Below, in pieces: positions 14,479 through 15,781 of a stretch of DNA of 15,781 nt; the first letter of the stretch is position 1, and the number at the start of each line of letters is the position of its first letter. The stretch spans positions 1 to 15,781 of the forward strand of contig DAHVRS010000337.1 of NCBI GenBank assembly GCA_027322375.1, in the 5' to 3' direction. This DNA comes from Brachybacterium sp. GTDB lineage: Bacteria; Actinomycetota; Actinomycetes; Actinomycetales; Dermabacteraceae. The notes beneath the pieces are model-generated. The model searched no databases, was not told the DNA's origin, and worked only from the letters and a program-made list of their open reading frames with translations. The position numbers and the translations under genes were made by a program.

Positions 14479-15318
14479 GTGATCTTCGCTCTCTGCCTCA
14501 CCCTTGTCGCCGGCGGTGCCACCAGCATCGGTGCGGCGCTCGGCGTGCTCGGCCGCGGCACAGCACCGAAGGTCCTCGCGGGCGGCCTGGGCCTCTCTGC
14601 GGGCGTCATGCTCTACGTCTCCTTCGTGGAGCTGCTGCCACAGGGCGCGCTCGTCCTCTCCGGCGGCGAGGCACCGACGGCGCGCGGCACGAGCCTCGCG
14701 GTCCTCGCCTTCTTCGTGGGCATCGCGGTGATCGCGGTGATCGACCGCTTCGTCCCCACCGAGGTGAGCCCGCACGAGTTCTCCGGGCGGATGACCGGCA
14801 GCCGCGGGCATGCAGAGGTGCGCGACGCGGCGGAGCAGGCGGCGGACCGGGCGCTGCGGGCCCGCCTGCTGCGCACCGGGACGATCACTGCGATCGCGCT
14901 CGCCCTGCACAACGTGCCCGAGGGCTTCGCGACCTTCGTCGCCGCGCTGCAGGCACCCGAGATCGCGATCCCGGTGGTCGCGGCGATCGCCCTGCACAAC
15001 GTGCCCGAGGGTCTTGCGGTCGCCGTGCCGATCCGTCGGGCGACGGGGTCGCGCCGCCGCGCCTTCTGGCTCTCGACCATGACCGGGCTCGCCGAGCCCG
15101 TCGGCGCCGTGATCGGCTTCCTGCTGCTGGGCCCACTGCTCCAGGGCGGCGCGATGGGCGGGATCCTCGCGGCCGTGGGCGGGGTGATGGTGTTCGTCTC
15201 CCTCGACGAGCTGCTGCCCGCCGCGGAGGAGACCGGCGAGCATCACACGGTGATCTACTCGCTGCTCGTCGGGATGGCGCTCATGGCGGGGACCCTGCTG
15301 GTCCTCTCCCCCGCCTGA
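14479..15318 (+). CDS. zupT: ZIP-family divalent metal transporter, ZupT-like
   Basis: A 279-residue membrane protein with about eight predicted helices. Two copies of the metal-site motif HNVPEG, at 144-149 and 173-178 (helices 4 and 5), are the ZIP signature, and E206 in GLAEPVGA continues the site. The loop at about 92-130 between helices 3 and 4 is charged and contains histidines (H99, H111), as is usual for ZIP proteins. ZupT-type carriers bring in zinc and also iron, manganese or cobalt. The GTG start is the first in-frame codon before the first helix. It is divergent from hisD; HisD needs zinc, but a functional link is only an inference. Confidence 0.93.
   Translation: MIFALCLTLVAGGATSIGAALGVLGRGTAPKVLAGGLGLSAGVMLYVSFVELLPQGALVLSGGEAPTARGTSLAVLAFFVGIAVIAVIDRFVPTEVSPHEFSGRMTGSRGHAEVRDAAEQAADRALRARLLRTGTITAIALALHNVPEGFATFVAALQAPEIAIPVVAAIALHNVPEGLAVAVPIRRATGSRRRAFWLSTMTGLAEPVGAVIGFLLLGPLLQGGAMGGILAAVGGVMVFVSLDELLPAAEETGEHHTVIYSLLVGMALMAGTLLVLSPA

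Positions 15319-15781
<463 letters not shown>

Overview
The window is very GC-rich DNA (roughly 70%) with dense, short-spaced genes, GTG as well as ATG starts, and -10 boxes of the TANNNT type. The gene content (a PriA-type HisA, an SseB-family gene after it, a DUF3054 membrane protein, a monomeric-type NADP-isocitrate dehydrogenase, CUT1 sugar transporters without their own ATPase) points to a Gram-positive actinomycete of the Micrococcales. Brachybacterium or a relative in the Dermabacteraceae is my best guess, from gene style only.

Region 1 (1-4419, minus strand) is a histidine operon read hisC, hisB, a conserved unknown gene, hisH, a 53-residue two-helix membrane protein, priA (hisA), and the start of an SseB-family gene cut by the window edge. 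Five of the six junctions are 4-base ATGA/GTGA stop-start overlaps; the sixth, before priA, has a 98-base gap with a hairpin. Region 2 (4420-4971) is a divergent promoter region followed by a DUF3054 membrane gene on the plus strand.

Region 3 (5015-12860, minus strand) is a sugar-use locus read: LacI-type repressor, lipoprotein binding protein, two CUT1 permeases, a Tat-exported enzyme of the 'glucoamylase'/GH144-like family, and a GH3 enzyme with no signal peptide. The family combination suggests a beta-1,2-glucan (sophoro-oligosaccharide) scavenging pathway: cut outside, import, and finish to glucose inside. The LacI gene has a near-consensus LacI-family operator lying between a recognisable -35 and -10, so the locus probably controls itself.

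Region 4 (12971-15318): hisD, separated from the other his genes by the sugar locus and ended by a strong hairpin terminator, lies divergent from a ZIP-family metal transporter (zupT-like). A 19-base perfect inverted repeat sits between them. Region 5 (15319-15781) carries a promoter with a perfect 14-base palindrome and repeat-rich leader, followed by the first 98 codons of a monomeric-type isocitrate dehydrogenase.

The four genes that open transcription units outside the sugar locus and icd (hisC, DUF3054, hisD, zupT) each have a TANNNT box 6-7 bases before the start codon and no well-placed ribosome binding site, so they look leaderless. Most genes inside the operons and the LacI gene have Shine-Dalgarno sequences. 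No tRNA, rRNA, CRISPR, insertion sequence or phage gene was seen. No stretch over 300 bases lacks a gene.
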